Part shown: positions 5,366 through 5,468 of the stretch, piece by piece
Position numbering within the stretch: the first letter of the stretch is position 1
Layout of the letters: each line of letters begins with the position of its first letter
NCBI GenBank assembly: GCA_900546685.1
Contig: UREB01000124.1
Span: forward strand, 1-5,468
Direction: 5' to 3'
Length of the DNA stretch: 5,468 bases
Source of the DNA: an uncultured Eubacteriales bacterium
GTDB taxonomy: Bacteria; Bacillota; Clostridia; Christensenellales; QAND01
Position numbers and translations under genes: made by a program
The notes under the pieces: model-generated
Databases searched by the model: none
What the model was told of the DNA's origin: nothing
The model's input: the letters and a program-made list of their open reading frames with translations, nothing else

Positions 5366-5468
5366 ATGAAAATAGCAGGACTCGATGTGGGACAAGCACG
5401 CATCGGCATAGCAATTTCCGATGAGATGGAAATTTTGGCAAGCAGTGTGGAGAGTTATCACTGCAAAG
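5366..5468 (+). CDS. ruvX: Putative pre-16S rRNA nuclease/Holliday junction resolvase-like protein YqgF (RuvX), 3'-truncated by window edge
   Basis: Only the first 34 codons are in the window. The start MKIAGLDVGQARIGIAISDE is the YqgF/RuvX signature: an RNase H-like first strand with the metal-binding Asp7 in GLDVG, then RIGIAISD. Family members are linked to 16S rRNA 5'-end maturation in E. coli and were first named as Holliday junction resolvases. ATG 5366 has AAAGGTG (5352-5358) at 7-nt spacing and comes 1 bp after the reductase stop, so it belongs to the same operon. The ireB-ruvX association is typical of Firmicutes. Confidence 0.92.
   Translation, partial: MKIAGLDVGQARIGIAISDEMEILASSVESYHCK

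Overview
The window reads as an ordinary chromosomal housekeeping stretch from a Gram-positive anaerobe of the Bacillota, most likely a gut-type Clostridia. The reasons are the strong AGGAGG-type ribosome binding sites, the ireB...ruvX linkage that is characteristic of Firmicutes, a compact Rrf2-nifS-nifU iron-sulfur operon, and an aldo/keto reductase fused to a two-cluster ferredoxin domain, a type common in strict anaerobes. Species cannot be named from this sequence. All genes lie on the + strand. I see no mobile element, CRISPR array, tRNA or rRNA.

Region 1 (1-1616): the 3' end of an RseC/MucC-family membrane protein gene (its start is off the left edge), then glyA (serine hydroxymethyltransferase) starting at 336, closed by a strong intrinsic terminator at 1584-1616.

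Region 2 (1663-4039): a self-contained iron-sulfur assembly operon. A sigma-A promoter (1663-1691) is followed by an IscR-type operator over the expected transcription start (1698-1722). Then come an IscR-like Rrf2 repressor (GTG start at 1736), the cysteine desulfurase nifS (overlapping the repressor stop), the scaffold nifU/iscU-type gene (3378-3752), and a 51-codon gene for a small membrane-anchored or secreted basic peptide (3851-4006). An intrinsic terminator (4011-4039) ends the unit. The likely logic is autoregulation: the repressor senses cluster status through three cysteines and controls its own operon, NifS mobilises sulfur from cysteine, and NifU assembles the cluster.

Region 3 (4048-5468): two apparent tandem promoters (4048-4077 and 4095-4123) drive ireB (UPF0297/DUF965), an aldo/keto reductase with a C-terminal 2x[4Fe-4S] ferredoxin domain, and ruvX (YqgF; only the first 34 codons are in the window). 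In many Firmicutes ireB and ruvX are direct neighbours; here the reductase gene lies between them. The ireB stop codon TAA is followed with no gap by the reductase ATG in the same reading frame, and the reductase has no Shine-Dalgarno of its own.

No clearly undescribed system is visible. The points most worth checking are the in-frame ireB/reductase junction, the IscR-like operator, the unrecognised 51-residue peptide closing the iron-sulfur operon, and the Asp-4/Thr-7 N-terminus of IreB.
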